Assembly: GCF_007595705.1 (NCBI RefSeq)
Contig: NZ_NISY01000023.1
Span: 1 to 56,543 of the forward strand
Direction: 5' to 3'
DNA from: Streptomyces sp. SAJ15
GTDB taxonomy: Bacteria; Actinomycetota; Actinomycetes; Streptomycetales; Streptomycetaceae
DNA length: 56,543 nucleotides
This document shows, one piece after another, positions 25,100 through 34,006 of this stretch (its first letter is position 1; every line of letters starts with the position of its first letter). The translations under genes and the position numbers were made by a program. The notes below the pieces were generated by a model that was not told the DNA's origin, ran no database searches, and worked only from the letters and a program-made list of their open reading frames with translations.

Positions 25100-25774
25100 C
25101 TAGGGGCATCCGGACCGATGTGCCACCCCGAGCACGCACGGGGACGAGGGCAGCGTCAACCGGCCCGGCGGGACCCGCAGCCGTCGATGGCCGGTCACCT
25201 CGAAGCCGGCCGCCTCGATGAGCGTCAGCGGCTCCCGCGCCGTGTGGCAGCCGCCGAACAGCAGCGGCCAGACCGTACGGTCCAGGGCGCGCTGGGTCAG
25301 CGCCAGCGCCCGGCCTTCCGCCCGTCCGTGTTCGAAGAAGCGCAGCTCGCCGCCGGGACGCAGCACCCGCAGCAGCTCGGCGAGGGCGCGCCCGGGGTCC
25401 CGAACGGAGCACAGCACCAGTGAGACGACGGCGGCGTCGAACGCCTCGCTCTTGACCGGCAGCGCCTCCGCCGTGCCCGGCACCACGTCCACCGGCACCT
25501 GGGCCCGCACTCCGGCCTGGACGGCCAGGTGACGCAGATGCCGCTCGGGCTCGATGGCGACCACCTCGGAGACCGTGCCGGGGTAGTGCGGGAAGTTCAG
25601 CCCGGAGCCGGCGCCGATCTCGATCACCCGCCCGGACAGCCCGGCCAGCAGCTCCCGCCGCACCTCGGCCACCCCGGCGCGCTGGTCCGCGAGCGCGCCG
25701 ACTCTCGCGTAGCAGCGGGCGAAGAGCGGGTGGTGGACGGCGTCACGCGGGGGTTTGCGGCTGAGCACGGGCAT
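25100..25774 (-). CDS. class I SAM-dependent methyltransferase
   Basis: A 224-residue methyltransferase of the UbiE/METTL7-like type. Motif I is VIEIGAGSGLNFPHYP, motif II is VVAIEPERHL, the acidic loop is GTAEALPVKSEAFDAAVVSLVLCSV, and LLRVLRPGGELRFFEHGR follows. The substrate is unknown. The ATG start follows a GGAAGGGG-like ribosome site. It is probably monocistronic, upstream of the convergent repeat region. Confidence 0.9.
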   Translation of the reverse strand: MPVLSRKPPRDAVHHPLFARCYARVGALADQRAGVAEVRRELLAGLSGRVIEIGAGSGLNFPHYPGTVSEVVAIEPERHLRHLAVQAGVRAQVPVDVVPGTAEALPVKSEAFDAAVVSLVLCSVRDPGRALAELLRVLRPGGELRFFEHGRAEGRALALTQRALDRTVWPLLFGGCHTAREPLTLIEAAGFEVTGHRRLRVPPGRLTLPSSPCVLGVAHRSGCP

Positions 25775-25896
25775 CGAGGTACCCCTTCCCGACGGCTGCG
25801 GTTACCGCGATTGTGCCCCCGTGGCGGGTGGTTGAGCCCTGGCGGCTCGACCCCGTCCGCCCACAGGGCGTGCCGTGCCGCCGCCCCGGGTCCGGC

Positions 25897-26610
25897 TCAG
25901 CGATGGTCGGCCGCGAACCGTGCCGCGTCCCAGGTGCCGGCCAGCTCCGGGGCCAGCCAACCGCTCGCGGCGGCGCGGAACTCGGCGGGCGACAGCGTCC
26001 CGGCGCCCTCGGGGACCGCGCCCAGCAGCGGGGCGCCGGTGACCTCGGGGAAGTCGGCGAGGTTGCAGCGGTCGGCCAGGCCGGGGGAGTCCGGCCAGCT
26101 GCCGACGACCAGGCCGCGGCAGGTGAGCCCGCGCGACCTGAGCGCCTCCGCCGTCAGCTCGGCGATGTTGAGCGTGCCCAGGCCCGCCTGGGCGACGACC
26201 AGCACCGGCGCGTCCAGCAGCCCGGCCACGTCCGCGAGAGTGGCGCCGGCATCGTCCATCCGCACCAGCAGCCCGCCCGCGCCCTCGACCAGCACCAGAT
26301 CGTGGTCGGCGGCGAGCTCCCGCGCCGCGCGCTCCACCTCGCGGGGCCGCACCGGGGTCAGCCCGGCCCGCCGGGCCGCCGTGTTCGGGGCCAGCGGCTC
26401 CGGGAACCGGGCCAGCTCCCGGCCGGTGACCGGCCCGGCAAGCCGCGCCACCTCGGCCACGTCGCCCGGCTCGCCCTCGGCGACCCCGGTCTGAGCGGGC
26501 TTGAGCACGGCCACCGAGCGGCCCCGCGCCAGCGCCGCCGCGGCCAGCGCCGCGGTCACCACGGTCTTGCCGACCTCGGTGTTCGTCCCGGTGACGACCA
26601 GTATCGACAT
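25897..26610 (-). CDS. bioD: ATP-dependent dethiobiotin synthetase
   Basis: Catalyses ATP- and CO2-dependent ring closure of 7,8-diaminopelargonic acid to dethiobiotin. The 237-residue protein has the P-loop GTNTEVGKT (8-16), the substrate Lys/Gln region KPAQTG, and VEGAGGLLVRM. It is the third gene of the bioB-bioA-bioD operon, 53 bases after bioA. The start is an ATG at 26610. Confidence 0.95.
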   Translation of the reverse strand: MSILVVTGTNTEVGKTVVTAALAAAALARGRSVAVLKPAQTGVAEGEPGDVAEVARLAGPVTGRELARFPEPLAPNTAARRAGLTPVRPREVERAARELAADHDLVLVEGAGGLLVRMDDAGATLADVAGLLDAPVLVVAQAGLGTLNIAELTAEALRSRGLTCRGLVVGSWPDSPGLADRCNLADFPEVTGAPLLGAVPEGAGTLSPAEFRAAASGWLAPELAGTWDAARFAADHR

Positions 26611-26663
26611 GTCGCTCTTCGCCTTCTCTTCCGTGGCTTTCGTCCGCCGACCGCGGTGCGTCG

Positions 26664-27986
26664 TCAGGCCGCCGCGGCCGCGGCGGCCGCCGCGCGTACC
26701 GCCGTGCAGATCCGCGCCAGATCCTCGTCGTCGGTCACGAACGGCGGCATCGTGTAGAGCAGATCGCGGAACGGCCGCAGCCACACGCCCTCGCGGAACG
26801 CCGCTCGCGACGCCGCCGCCATGGCCGCCGTGTCGAGGGGCCGGTCCAGCTGCACCACGCCGATGGCGCCCAACACCCGTACGTCCCGGACCCCGGGCAG
26901 CTCCAGCGCCGGGGCCAGCCCCTCCCGCAGCCCGGCCTCGATGCGCTTGACCTCGCCCGCCCAGTCCTGGGACAGCAGCAGGTCGAGGGAGGCGTTGGCC
27001 ACCGCGGCGGCCAGCGGGTTGCCCATGAAGGTCGGCCCGTGGGCCAGCACGGGCACCTCGCCCCGCGAGATCCCCTCCGCCACCCGCTCGGTGCACAGCG
27101 TGGCCGCCATGGTCAGATACCCGCCGGTGAGCGCCTTGCCCAGGCACATCACGTCGGGGGAGACCCCGGCGTGGTCCGCGGCGAAGAGCGCGCCGGTGCG
27201 CCCGAAGCCGGTGGCGATCTCGTCGAACACCAGCAGCACGTCGTGCTCGTCGCACGCCGCCCGCAGCGCCCGCAGATAGCCGGGGGAGTGGAAGCGCATG
27301 CCGCCGGCGTTCTGCACCACCGGCTCCACGATCACCGCGGCCAGCTCGTCGGCGTGTCGGGCTATCAGTTCCCGCAGGTGCGCCACGTACGCCGGGTCGG
27401 GTTCGGCGTCGAAGCCGGTCGGCGGCGCGTCCGCGAAGATGTGCCGGGGCAGCGCCCCGGACCACAGGTCGTGCATGCCGCCGTCCGGGTCGCACAGCGC
27501 CATCGGCTGCCAGGTGTCGCCGTGGTAGCCGGCGCGCCAGGTCAGCATGCGCTGCTTGCCCGGTCGGCCCAGCGATCGCCAGTACTGGAGGCACATCTTC
27601 AACCCGACCTCCACCGACACCGAGCCGGAGTCGGACAGGAAGACGTGCCGCAGCGGCTCGGGGGTGATCTCCACCAGTCGGGTGGCGAGCCGGACGGCGG
27701 GCTCATGGGTGAGCCCGCCGAACATCACATGGCTCATCCTGTCCAACTGGCCGTGCGCCGCCTCGTTGAGCACCGGGTGGTTGTAGCCGTGCAGGGCCGA
27801 CCACCACGAGGACATCCCGTCGACGAGCTCGTGGTGGCCCTCCACCGGTTCGGCGAGCCGCAGCCGGACGCCGGCCGCGGACTCCACGACCAGCGGGTCC
27901 TGACGTCCCGGCATCGGGCCGTAGGGGTGCCAGACGTGCTGCCGGTCCAGGGCGAGCAGTTCGCTGGTGGTGAGCGGCTCAGGCAT
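26664..27986 (-). CDS. bioA: adenosylmethionine-8-amino-7-oxononanoate aminotransferase
   Basis: A PLP enzyme that transfers the amino group from S-adenosylmethionine to KAPA, giving DAPA. The 440-residue class III aminotransferase has WHPYGPM and SSWWSALHGYNHP near the N-terminus, YHGDTW, VFDEIATGFGRTG and the PLP Lys in CLGKALTGGYL. The ATG at 27986 lies 8 bases inside the end of bioB, so the two are coupled. It ends in an alanine run (about eleven residues) encoded by GCC/GCG-type repeats. Confidence 0.95.
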   Translation of the reverse strand: MPEPLTTSELLALDRQHVWHPYGPMPGRQDPLVVESAAGVRLRLAEPVEGHHELVDGMSSWWSALHGYNHPVLNEAAHGQLDRMSHVMFGGLTHEPAVRLATRLVEITPEPLRHVFLSDSGSVSVEVGLKMCLQYWRSLGRPGKQRMLTWRAGYHGDTWQPMALCDPDGGMHDLWSGALPRHIFADAPPTGFDAEPDPAYVAHLRELIARHADELAAVIVEPVVQNAGGMRFHSPGYLRALRAACDEHDVLLVFDEIATGFGRTGALFAADHAGVSPDVMCLGKALTGGYLTMAATLCTERVAEGISRGEVPVLAHGPTFMGNPLAAAVANASLDLLLSQDWAGEVKRIEAGLREGLAPALELPGVRDVRVLGAIGVVQLDRPLDTAAMAAASRAAFREGVWLRPFRDLLYTMPPFVTDDEDLARICTAVRAAAAAAAAA

Positions 27987-29208
27987 TGGGCGCCACGTCC
28001 GTGCCGGCGCCGCGGCGACGGACGGCGACCAGGTCCGTACGGGCCCGACCCGGGTCGGCCTGGGACGGTGCCACGTCCGCACCGCCGCCGCACGGCCCAC
28101 AGCCGCCGGTCTCCTCGTGCCCGCCGCGGCCGCTCGACTCGTGGCTCCCGCAGCCGCCTCCGGCGTGCGAGCCGCAGCCGCCCGCGGCGGCCGCGAGCGC
28201 GTCGGCGCGGTGCGCGGGCAGCGTGGTGGTGTCGGCGCCCTCCACCTCGAAGCCGGCGTCAGCGATCATCGCCAGGTCGTCCTTGCCGGCCTGGCCCTCG
28301 CTGGTGAGGTAGTCGCCGAGGAAGATCGAGTTGGCCAGGTGGAGCGCCAGCGGCTGCATCGACCGCAGATGGACCTCGCGCCCGCCGGCCAGCCGCACCT
28401 CCACGTCCGGGCAGACGAACCGCACCATGGCCAGGATGCGCAGGCAGCGCTGCGGGGTGAGGTTCCACTCCTTGGCCAGCGGGGTGCCCTCGAACGGGAT
28501 GAGGAAGTTCACCGGCACCGAGTCCGGGTCCAGCTCGCGCAGCGAGAAGACCACGTCGACCAGGTCCTCGTCCGTCTCGCCCATGCCCGCGATCAGTCCG
28601 GAGCAGGCCGACATGCCCGCGGCCTGGGCCTGCCGCACCGTGGAGACGCGGTCCGCGTAGGTGTGGGTGGTGGTGATGTCCCCGTATGTCGCCTCTGAGG
28701 TGTTGAGGTTGTGGTTGTACGCGTCCGCGCCCGCGTCGCGCAGCCGCTCCGCCTGCCCCTCGGACAGCAGTCCGAGGCAGGCGCAGACCTCGATCTCCTC
28801 GTTCTCCTCCTTGATGGCGGCGATGGTCTTCGAGACCCGCTCCACGTCCCGGTCGGTCGGGCCGCGTCCGCTCGCCACCAGGCACACCCGCTTGGCGCCC
28901 CCGGCGACCCCCGCCTTCGCCGCGGCCGCAGCCTCGTCGGCCTTGAGCCAGGTGTACTTGAGGATCTCGGCCTTGGAGCCGAGCCGCTGGGAGCAGTACG
29001 AGCAGTCCTCGGGGCACAGCCCGGACTTGAGGTTCACCAGATAGTTGAGCTTCACCCGACGTCCGAACCAGGCGCGGCGCACCTTGCCGGCCGCCGCCAC
29101 CACGTCGAGCAGGTCGTCGTCGGACGTCGCCAGCACGGCGAGTGCCTCTTCGCGGGTCGGCGACTCGCGCCGCAGTCCCTTGTCCACCAGGGTGTTCAGC
29201 AGGTCCAT
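27979..29208 (-). CDS. bioB: biotin synthase with Cys/His-rich C-terminal tail
   Basis: A radical-SAM enzyme inserting sulfur into dethiobiotin. The CxxxCxxC cluster is CPEDCSYCSQR. Conserved N-terminal (RRAWFGRRVKLNYLVNLKSG) and core motifs (AYNHNLNTSE, IAGMGETDEDLVD) are present. The typical enzyme ends near residue 340. This one continues for about 67 residues with two CGSH units, GCGPCGGG and a basic tail, a composition that could bind metal. It is the first gene of bioBAD and divergent from bioF across 175 bases that must hold both promoters. Confidence 0.95.
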   Translation of the reverse strand: MDLLNTLVDKGLRRESPTREEALAVLATSDDDLLDVVAAAGKVRRAWFGRRVKLNYLVNLKSGLCPEDCSYCSQRLGSKAEILKYTWLKADEAAAAAKAGVAGGAKRVCLVASGRGPTDRDVERVSKTIAAIKEENEEIEVCACLGLLSEGQAERLRDAGADAYNHNLNTSEATYGDITTTHTYADRVSTVRQAQAAGMSACSGLIAGMGETDEDLVDVVFSLRELDPDSVPVNFLIPFEGTPLAKEWNLTPQRCLRILAMVRFVCPDVEVRLAGGREVHLRSMQPLALHLANSIFLGDYLTSEGQAGKDDLAMIADAGFEVEGADTTTLPAHRADALAAAAGGCGSHAGGGCGSHESSGRGGHEETGGCGPCGGGADVAPSQADPGRARTDLVAVRRRGAGTDVAPNA

Positions 29209-29383
29209 GGCGATGATCCTGTCCTACGGCACCGCCTACGGCCAAGGTAGACATCGCACAACTCGGTCCGTTCGAGGTGTGTGTATTGCCACACCCTGCC
29301 CACGCGCCGTCACCGCTACGTTCTATGGACTGCATACAACAGCGGCCCCTGGCCCGCGGCGCACGGAAGGCGAAGGACGGCCG

Positions 29384-30562
29384 ATGCCCCAGCACCCTCA
29401 CCCGGACCCGTTCGGCTGGCTCGACGCGGAGCGAGAGCGCCGCCACCGCGCGGGGCTGGTCCGGGCGGTGCGCCCCCGCCCGGCCGACTCCCCGCTGCTG
29501 GACCTGGCGAGCAACGACTACCTCGGGCTCGCCCGCCATCCGGAGGTCACCGCGGCCGCCGGGGCGGCGGCCGGCCGCTGGGGCGCCGGAGCGACCGGCT
29601 CCCGGCTGGTCACCGGCTCCACCGAGCTGCACGCGGAGCTGGAGGCGGAACTCGCCGACTTCTGCGGCTTCGAGGCGGCGCTGGTGCTGTCCTCCGGCTA
29701 CGCCGCCAACCTGGCCGCGGTCACGGCGCTGAGCGGGCCCGCGGTGTCCGCCCCCGACGGGCCCGGCGCGCTCATCGTCTCCGACGCGGGCAACCACGCC
29801 TCGCTCATCGACGGCTGCCGGCTCGCCCGCGCCCGCACCGAGGTCGCCCCGCACGCCGACCCCGAGGCCGTCGGCAAGGTGCTGGCCGGACACGACGGCA
29901 CGGCGCTGGTCGTCACCGACTCGGTGTTCTCCGTCGACGGCGACGCCGCCCCGCTGGCCGCGCTCGCCGACGCCTGCCGGGTCGGGGGAGCGGCGCTGCT
30001 GGTGGACGACGCGCACGGCCTCGGCGTGCTGGGTGAGGGCGGGCGCGGCGCCCTGTGCGCGGCCGGACTGGCCGGCGCGCCGGATGTGGTCGCCACCGTC
30101 ACCCTGTCCAAGTCGCTGGGCAGTCAGGGCGGTGCGGTCCTCGGGCCGGCGCGGGTCATCGAGCACCTGGTCAACGCCGCCCGTACGTTCATCTTCGACA
30201 CCGGGCTCAACCCGGCGGCCGCCGGGGCGGCCCTGGCGAGCCTGCGGCTGCTCCGCCGCGAGCCGGAGCGCGCGGCCCGCGCCCGCGCGGTGGCGGCGGC
30301 GCTGCACCGGGGCCTGACCGAGGCGGGTCTCGCCGCGGTCAGACCGGACGCCTCGGTGGTCTCGGTCCGTGCGCCGGGTCCGGAGCAGGCGGTGCGCTGG
30401 GCGGCCGACTGCCGGACGGCGGGGCTGGTGGTCGGGTGTTTCCGCCCGCCGTCGGTGCCGGACGGCATCTCCCGGCTGCGGCTGACGGCGCGTGCGGACC
30501 TGACGGACGCGCAGGTGGCGGAGGCCGTCGCGGTGGTCGTGGCCCACGCGCCGGCCGGCTGA
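29384..30562 (+). CDS. bioF: 8-amino-7-oxononanoate synthase
   Basis: A PLP enzyme condensing pimeloyl thioester and L-alanine to KAPA, the step before BioA. The 392-residue alpha-oxoamine synthase has LLDLASNDYLGLARHPEV, GAGATGSRLVTGSTELHAELE, NHASLIDGCRLARA, VVTDSVFSVDGD, VDDAHGLGVLG and the PLP Lys in TLSKSLGSQGG. The start is the ATG at 29384, with GAAGGA before it. It is divergent from bioBAD, so together the four genes complete biotin synthesis from pimeloyl precursor. No bioC or bioH is in the window. Confidence 0.95.
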   Translation: MPQHPHPDPFGWLDAERERRHRAGLVRAVRPRPADSPLLDLASNDYLGLARHPEVTAAAGAAAGRWGAGATGSRLVTGSTELHAELEAELADFCGFEAALVLSSGYAANLAAVTALSGPAVSAPDGPGALIVSDAGNHASLIDGCRLARARTEVAPHADPEAVGKVLAGHDGTALVVTDSVFSVDGDAAPLAALADACRVGGAALLVDDAHGLGVLGEGGRGALCAAGLAGAPDVVATVTLSKSLGSQGGAVLGPARVIEHLVNAARTFIFDTGLNPAAAGAALASLRLLRREPERAARARAVAAALHRGLTEAGLAAVRPDASVVSVRAPGPEQAVRWAADCRTAGLVVGCFRPPSVPDGISRLRLTARADLTDAQVAEAVAVVVAHAPAG

Positions 30563-30566
30563 GGGC

Positions 30567-30890
30567 TCAGCGCGCCGCGGGGCCCGCCGGCCTGTTCAGT
30601 CCGGTGAGGAAGGCGGACCAGGCGGATGGCGAGAATTCGAGCACGGGACCCGCGGCGCGCTTGGAATCCCGAACGGCGAGCCGACCGGCGACGGTGACGG
30701 CCGTCTCGACGCAGTTGTTCATTCCGACGCTGTAACTGCTGCGCCGCCATTGCGCGGCGCCCGGGACCGGACTTTCGGGCCGGTGATTCACGATGGGACA
30801 TTCAAGGGTCGAACAACGTGCCGCCGAACTCATGGGCGCCCGGCTGATGATCGGCGGACCGGAAGTAATGGACCGGGACAGGGTGGTCAT
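30567..30890 (-). CDS. DUF397-domain small regulatory protein
   Basis: A 107-residue protein whose C-terminal part is a DUF397 domain: WRRSSYSVGMNNCVETAV, then LAVRDSKRAAGPVLEFSPSAWSAFLTGL. DUF397 proteins pair with XRE/DUF5753 regulators in the Streptomyces AbaA, WhiJ and BldB-type developmental loci. The ATG at 30890 has GAGGGG upstream and begins 10 bases after the XRE stop. An internal GTG at 30791 would give the shorter, more usual form of 74 residues. Confidence 0.85.
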   Translation of the reverse strand: MTTLSRSITSGPPIISRAPMSSAARCSTLECPIVNHRPESPVPGAAQWRRSSYSVGMNNCVETAVTVAGRLAVRDSKRAAGPVLEFSPSAWSAFLTGLNRPAGPAAR

Positions 30891-30899
30891 GGTGTCCCC

Positions 30900-31769
30900 T
30901 CACGCTCCTTCGCCGATGGCGGCGATGAAATGCAACGAGTCCTCTTGAGACAGGGCGTTCGCGCGCAGCGTCTCGAATGCGCTGGCGTACATCCGGAGGT
31001 CTTCTTTCCGCTCCAGGTAGAGGCTACTCGTCAAATGGTCGAGAACAACCACGTCTAGGTCAGAAATACGCGGAAAAGAGAAGATGATGAAAGGACCGGT
31101 GATGCCGATCGGCATTCCCCGGGAGAACGGCAGCACCTGAAGGCGCACCTGCCCCAGCTCTCCCATCGTCAGAAGGTGTTGCAACTGCCCCGCCATCACC
31201 TCCCTGTCGCCCACCACGCGCCGCAGCACCGCCTCGTCCAGCACCACGTGCAGCCGTAGCGGTCGGGCGCCGCGCAGCACCGACTGGCGCGCGATCCGCA
31301 CCTCCACCAGCGCATCCACCTGGGAGGCGGGCAGCTCCGGGAGCGCCGCGCGGGTGACGGCCCGCGCATAGCCCGCGGTCTGCAACAGCCCCGGCACCAC
31401 CGTCGTCTCCAGGGAGCGGGCCCGTGCCGCCTCCGCCTCCAGGCTGATGAAGTCCCGGTACGCGGGCGGCAGCAGGTCCCGGTACGCGTACCACCAGCCC
31501 CGTCGTGAGCCCTCCGGGTCCTCGGCGCCCCCGCCGCACAGCGCCTCCAGCAGTGCCCGCAGCTCGGGGTCGGCAACCCCGTAGACATCCAGCAGCCGCA
31601 CCACATCGGCCGACTTCGCCCCGCTGTGCCCGGTTTCCAGGCGGCTGATCTTCGACTGGTGCCACCCCACCCGGTGCGCGGCCTCACCGCTCGTCAGTCC
31701 GGCCAGATCGCGCAGTCGGCGAAGCTCGGCGCCGAGCTTCCTCCGGCGCACCGCGGGACCGTATCGCAT
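30900..31769 (-). CDS. XRE-family regulator with DUF5753 domain
   Basis: A 289-residue regulator. The N-terminal helix-turn-helix is RRLRDLAGLTSGEAAHRVGWHQSKISRLETG. The C-terminal DUF5753 sensor-like region (about 100-285) has RARSLETTVVPGLLQTAGYARAV, VEVRIARQSVL and VLDEAVLRRVVGDREVMAGQLQHLL. This is the WhiJ/AbaA ORFA type that controls sporulation and antibiotic timing in Streptomyces and is modulated by its DUF397 partner. The start is ATG 31769. The ATPase gene is divergent across about 296 bases. Confidence 0.92.
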   Translation of the reverse strand: MRYGPAVRRRKLGAELRRLRDLAGLTSGEAAHRVGWHQSKISRLETGHSGAKSADVVRLLDVYGVADPELRALLEALCGGGAEDPEGSRRGWWYAYRDLLPPAYRDFISLEAEAARARSLETTVVPGLLQTAGYARAVTRAALPELPASQVDALVEVRIARQSVLRGARPLRLHVVLDEAVLRRVVGDREVMAGQLQHLLTMGELGQVRLQVLPFSRGMPIGITGPFIIFSFPRISDLDVVVLDHLTSSLYLERKEDLRMYASAFETLRANALSQEDSLHFIAAIGEGA

Positions 31770-32065
31770 GCGACTCCCTCCGACTCGACCGTCCGCTCCC
31801 GACCTCCGACGGCCTCGCCGCCACCCCACCGGGACCGCGTCGAAGCCGATGGGCCAGTGTGGCGGGTAAATACGCTCTTCCGTCGAAGAGTTCACCGCTT
31901 CGAGCGACAGATATATGCATATCTTGGTGGATCGCCTACGACACGGCGGCATCGGTGGCACTCTGGCGCATAGAGCCGTCCGAGGCCGGTCTCGGCTTTT
32001 CCGACGTCGCCCGTGGACGTGCGACGTGCCGTGGACCGGCCCCGGTGGGAAAGGGACAGGTCGCC
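31770..32065. promoter_or_regulatory. A+T-rich divergent promoter region with palindrome
   Basis: This gap separates the XRE gene and the HATPase gene. A marked A+T-rich pocket spans about 31860-31930. It contains the perfect 10-bp palindrome ATATGCATAT at 31913-31922 within AGATAT-ATGC-ATATCT. This is a natural candidate for the XRE operator and both promoters. No gene is seen here. Confidence 0.55.
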
Positions 32066-32494
32066 ATGGCTGACCACCAGGAAGCATCCGTCACTCTGCC
32101 GAGCTCCCCCGCCTCGGTCGCCGAGGCCCGAAAATACGTGACGAGCGTGCTGACCGAATGGGGTCTGCCCGCGAGCGCGGAAGCCGCCGAAACGGTGCGG
32201 CTGATCGTCTCCGAGCTCGCGACCAACGCCGTCCAGCACACCTCGGGCCAGTCGCCGGTCTTCACCGTCGACGTCCGTCTCGACCGGGACGAGCGGCTGC
32301 GCATCGGCGTCACCGACAGCCACCCACGATGGCCCCGGCGACTGCCGGCCACCGTCCAGCAGGACAACGGCCGGGGCATGGTCATCATCCGATGTCTCAC
32401 CGCGGAGTCCGGTGGCAGTCTCTTCGTCACCCCGACCCCGGAGGGCGGCAAGACCGTGTGGATCGCGATGCCGTGGACCGCGGCGGTGCGCTGA
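32066..32494 (+). CDS. anti-sigma/RsbW-like ATP-binding protein
   Basis: A 142-residue HATPase_c protein of the serine-kinase/anti-sigma type. The N-box is VSELATNAVQHT, the G1-like box is RIGVTDSHPR and the G2-like box is QQDNGRGMVII. It corresponds to the AbaA ORFC-type partner. With the divergent XRE and DUF397 genes it makes a typical AbaA/WhiJ-like regulatory trio. The ATG at 32066 follows a GGGAAAGGGACAGG purine-rich site. Confidence 0.9.
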   Translation: MADHQEASVTLPSSPASVAEARKYVTSVLTEWGLPASAEAAETVRLIVSELATNAVQHTSGQSPVFTVDVRLDRDERLRIGVTDSHPRWPRRLPATVQQDNGRGMVIIRCLTAESGGSLFVTPTPEGGKTVWIAMPWTAAVR

Positions 32495-32647
32495 AACCGT
32501 TCAGCACCGGGCGCCACGGGCCGCGGAGCGGGCCGCGCGCGTCACCCGCCGGGCCTCGCGGGGCCGGGCGCCGTGGCTCGCGCGTCACCCATCGGCCACG
32601 CGCGTCACCCGCCGGGGCTCCCGGGCCCGCGCGCCGCGGCTCGCGGG

Positions 32648-33853
32648 TCACAGCACCCGCTGCACATTGCCCTCCGTGCCGCGTACCTGCGCCAGTTCGC
32701 GGATGCGGTGGAAGACCCGGCCGGCGGCCGGGCTGATCAGGTAGTGCGGCATGTCGCCGCGCTCGATCACCCCGTAGGGGCTGGTCCCCGTCAGATACGC
32801 GGAGTAGAGGATCAGCCCGCTGCGGTCGTCCATGTCGACCGTGAGCGCGGAGAAGCCGGGGAAGGCGTCGGTCTGGTAGACCTCCAGACCCTCCGCCTCC
32901 GCGCCGTAGCGCTCCTTGAAGCGGCCGAACCGCTCCAACGAGTCCTTGATCTTGCGGGTCATGTCCTCCCGGTGCTGGCGTGCCAGCGTGGTCGCGGTGT
33001 CCGAGACCGGGTCCAGCAGGAAGCAGCGGTAGACGCCGCCCCGGCGTAAGAACCCCAGCACGGCGTCGCGGAAGTGGGCCGGGCGCTCGGTGGTGACCAG
33101 CCGGCTGGACGAGGCGCGCAGCGCGGTGCCCATGTCGAGCACCTCCGTCGTCGCCGCGTCCAGCAGCCTGGCCTTCTCCCAGGAGCTGGGGCGCTCCGGA
33201 TAGGCGTGCACCACCGTGCTGTCGGTGAGTCCCCGGGTGGCCAGCCACGCCTTGCGGGCCCCACCGGCGCTGCCGTCGGCGGACAGCAGATAGACCAGCT
33301 TGCCCTCGTGGCTGCCGACCGCCTCGAACAGCTCGGCGAACGGCCCCGCCGTGCGGTAGACGTCCTCGGAGACCGCCAGGCAGTCGCGCGGGGTCGCCTT
33401 CTCCAGATGCGCCGCCAGATTGATGTCCGGGGAGTGGATGGCCCCGGTCTTCCCCTCCCCGGTGTGCTGGATGGTGCCCTTGTGCACGGCCATCCGCAGA
33501 TGCAGCTCACCGCGGACGCCGGTCTGGGCGAACTCGTCCCGCAGATGCGGCAGATCCAGAGTCAGCAGGGTGCGCGCCGTCTCCAGCGCCACGTCGCGCG
33601 CGACGCTCTCGCTCTCGTCATGGATCGCGAAGAACCCGCCGTCGCCCCGCCACGACCACAGGTCGCTGCGGCTGCACCGGTACTGCGCGGCCAGTTGGGC
33701 CATCCGCGACCGCACCCGCTCCCGCAGCAGGTCGAAGGCGCGGGCCGCCTGGTCCCGCGGGTTGGCGAGCACTATCGAGGAGTATCCGGCGGTGTCGATG
33801 AAGACGAAGTACACATTGTCGTAGGTCCGGTCGGACTGGAACTGTTCGCTCAT
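32648..33853 (-). CDS. class III nucleotidyl cyclase-like protein with PLD-like C-terminal domain
   Basis: A 401-residue two-domain protein. Residues 1-190 resemble a class III cyclase: VYFVFIDTAGYSS (metal-type Asp20), WSWRGDGGFFAIHD (Asp71 in GDG), RMAVHKGTI and DINLAAHLEKATPRDCLAVSEDVY. The substrate-type Asn145 is kept. The transition-state Arg of the usual NxxxR is His149, so the activity or product may differ. Residues about 225-395 contain RRGGVYRCFLLDPVSDTAT and TVDMDDRSGLILYSAYL, suggesting a PLD-like/DUF5919-like effector or sensor fold. There are no membrane segments. It is a single gene facing away from the VOC gene. I infer a nucleotide-signalling role without a known partner. 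Confidence 0.6.
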   Translation of the reverse strand: MSEQFQSDRTYDNVYFVFIDTAGYSSIVLANPRDQAARAFDLLRERVRSRMAQLAAQYRCSRSDLWSWRGDGGFFAIHDESESVARDVALETARTLLTLDLPHLRDEFAQTGVRGELHLRMAVHKGTIQHTGEGKTGAIHSPDINLAAHLEKATPRDCLAVSEDVYRTAGPFAELFEAVGSHEGKLVYLLSADGSAGGARKAWLATRGLTDSTVVHAYPERPSSWEKARLLDAATTEVLDMGTALRASSSRLVTTERPAHFRDAVLGFLRRGGVYRCFLLDPVSDTATTLARQHREDMTRKIKDSLERFGRFKERYGAEAEGLEVYQTDAFPGFSALTVDMDDRSGLILYSAYLTGTSPYGVIERGDMPHYLISPAAGRVFHRIRELAQVRGTEGNVQRVL

Positions 33854-34006
33854 CTAAGAGGCCCCCAGCTGTGTCCCGTCGCACACCATGATGCCGTCGA
33901 CGGCGGGCCACGGCAGGCCATCGCCGAACTCCCGCGCCGCCGCCCGGGCCCGGCGGTCGGGGCCCGCTCCCCGGGGCCGGTCGGCGGCGGGCCCGCTCGC
34001 CTGAGG

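Noticed and set aside
29209..29383. A BirA- or BioQ-type operator in the bioB-bioF gap
   Set aside because: I could not find a convincing palindrome; CTATGGACTGCATACAAC has only partial symmetry.
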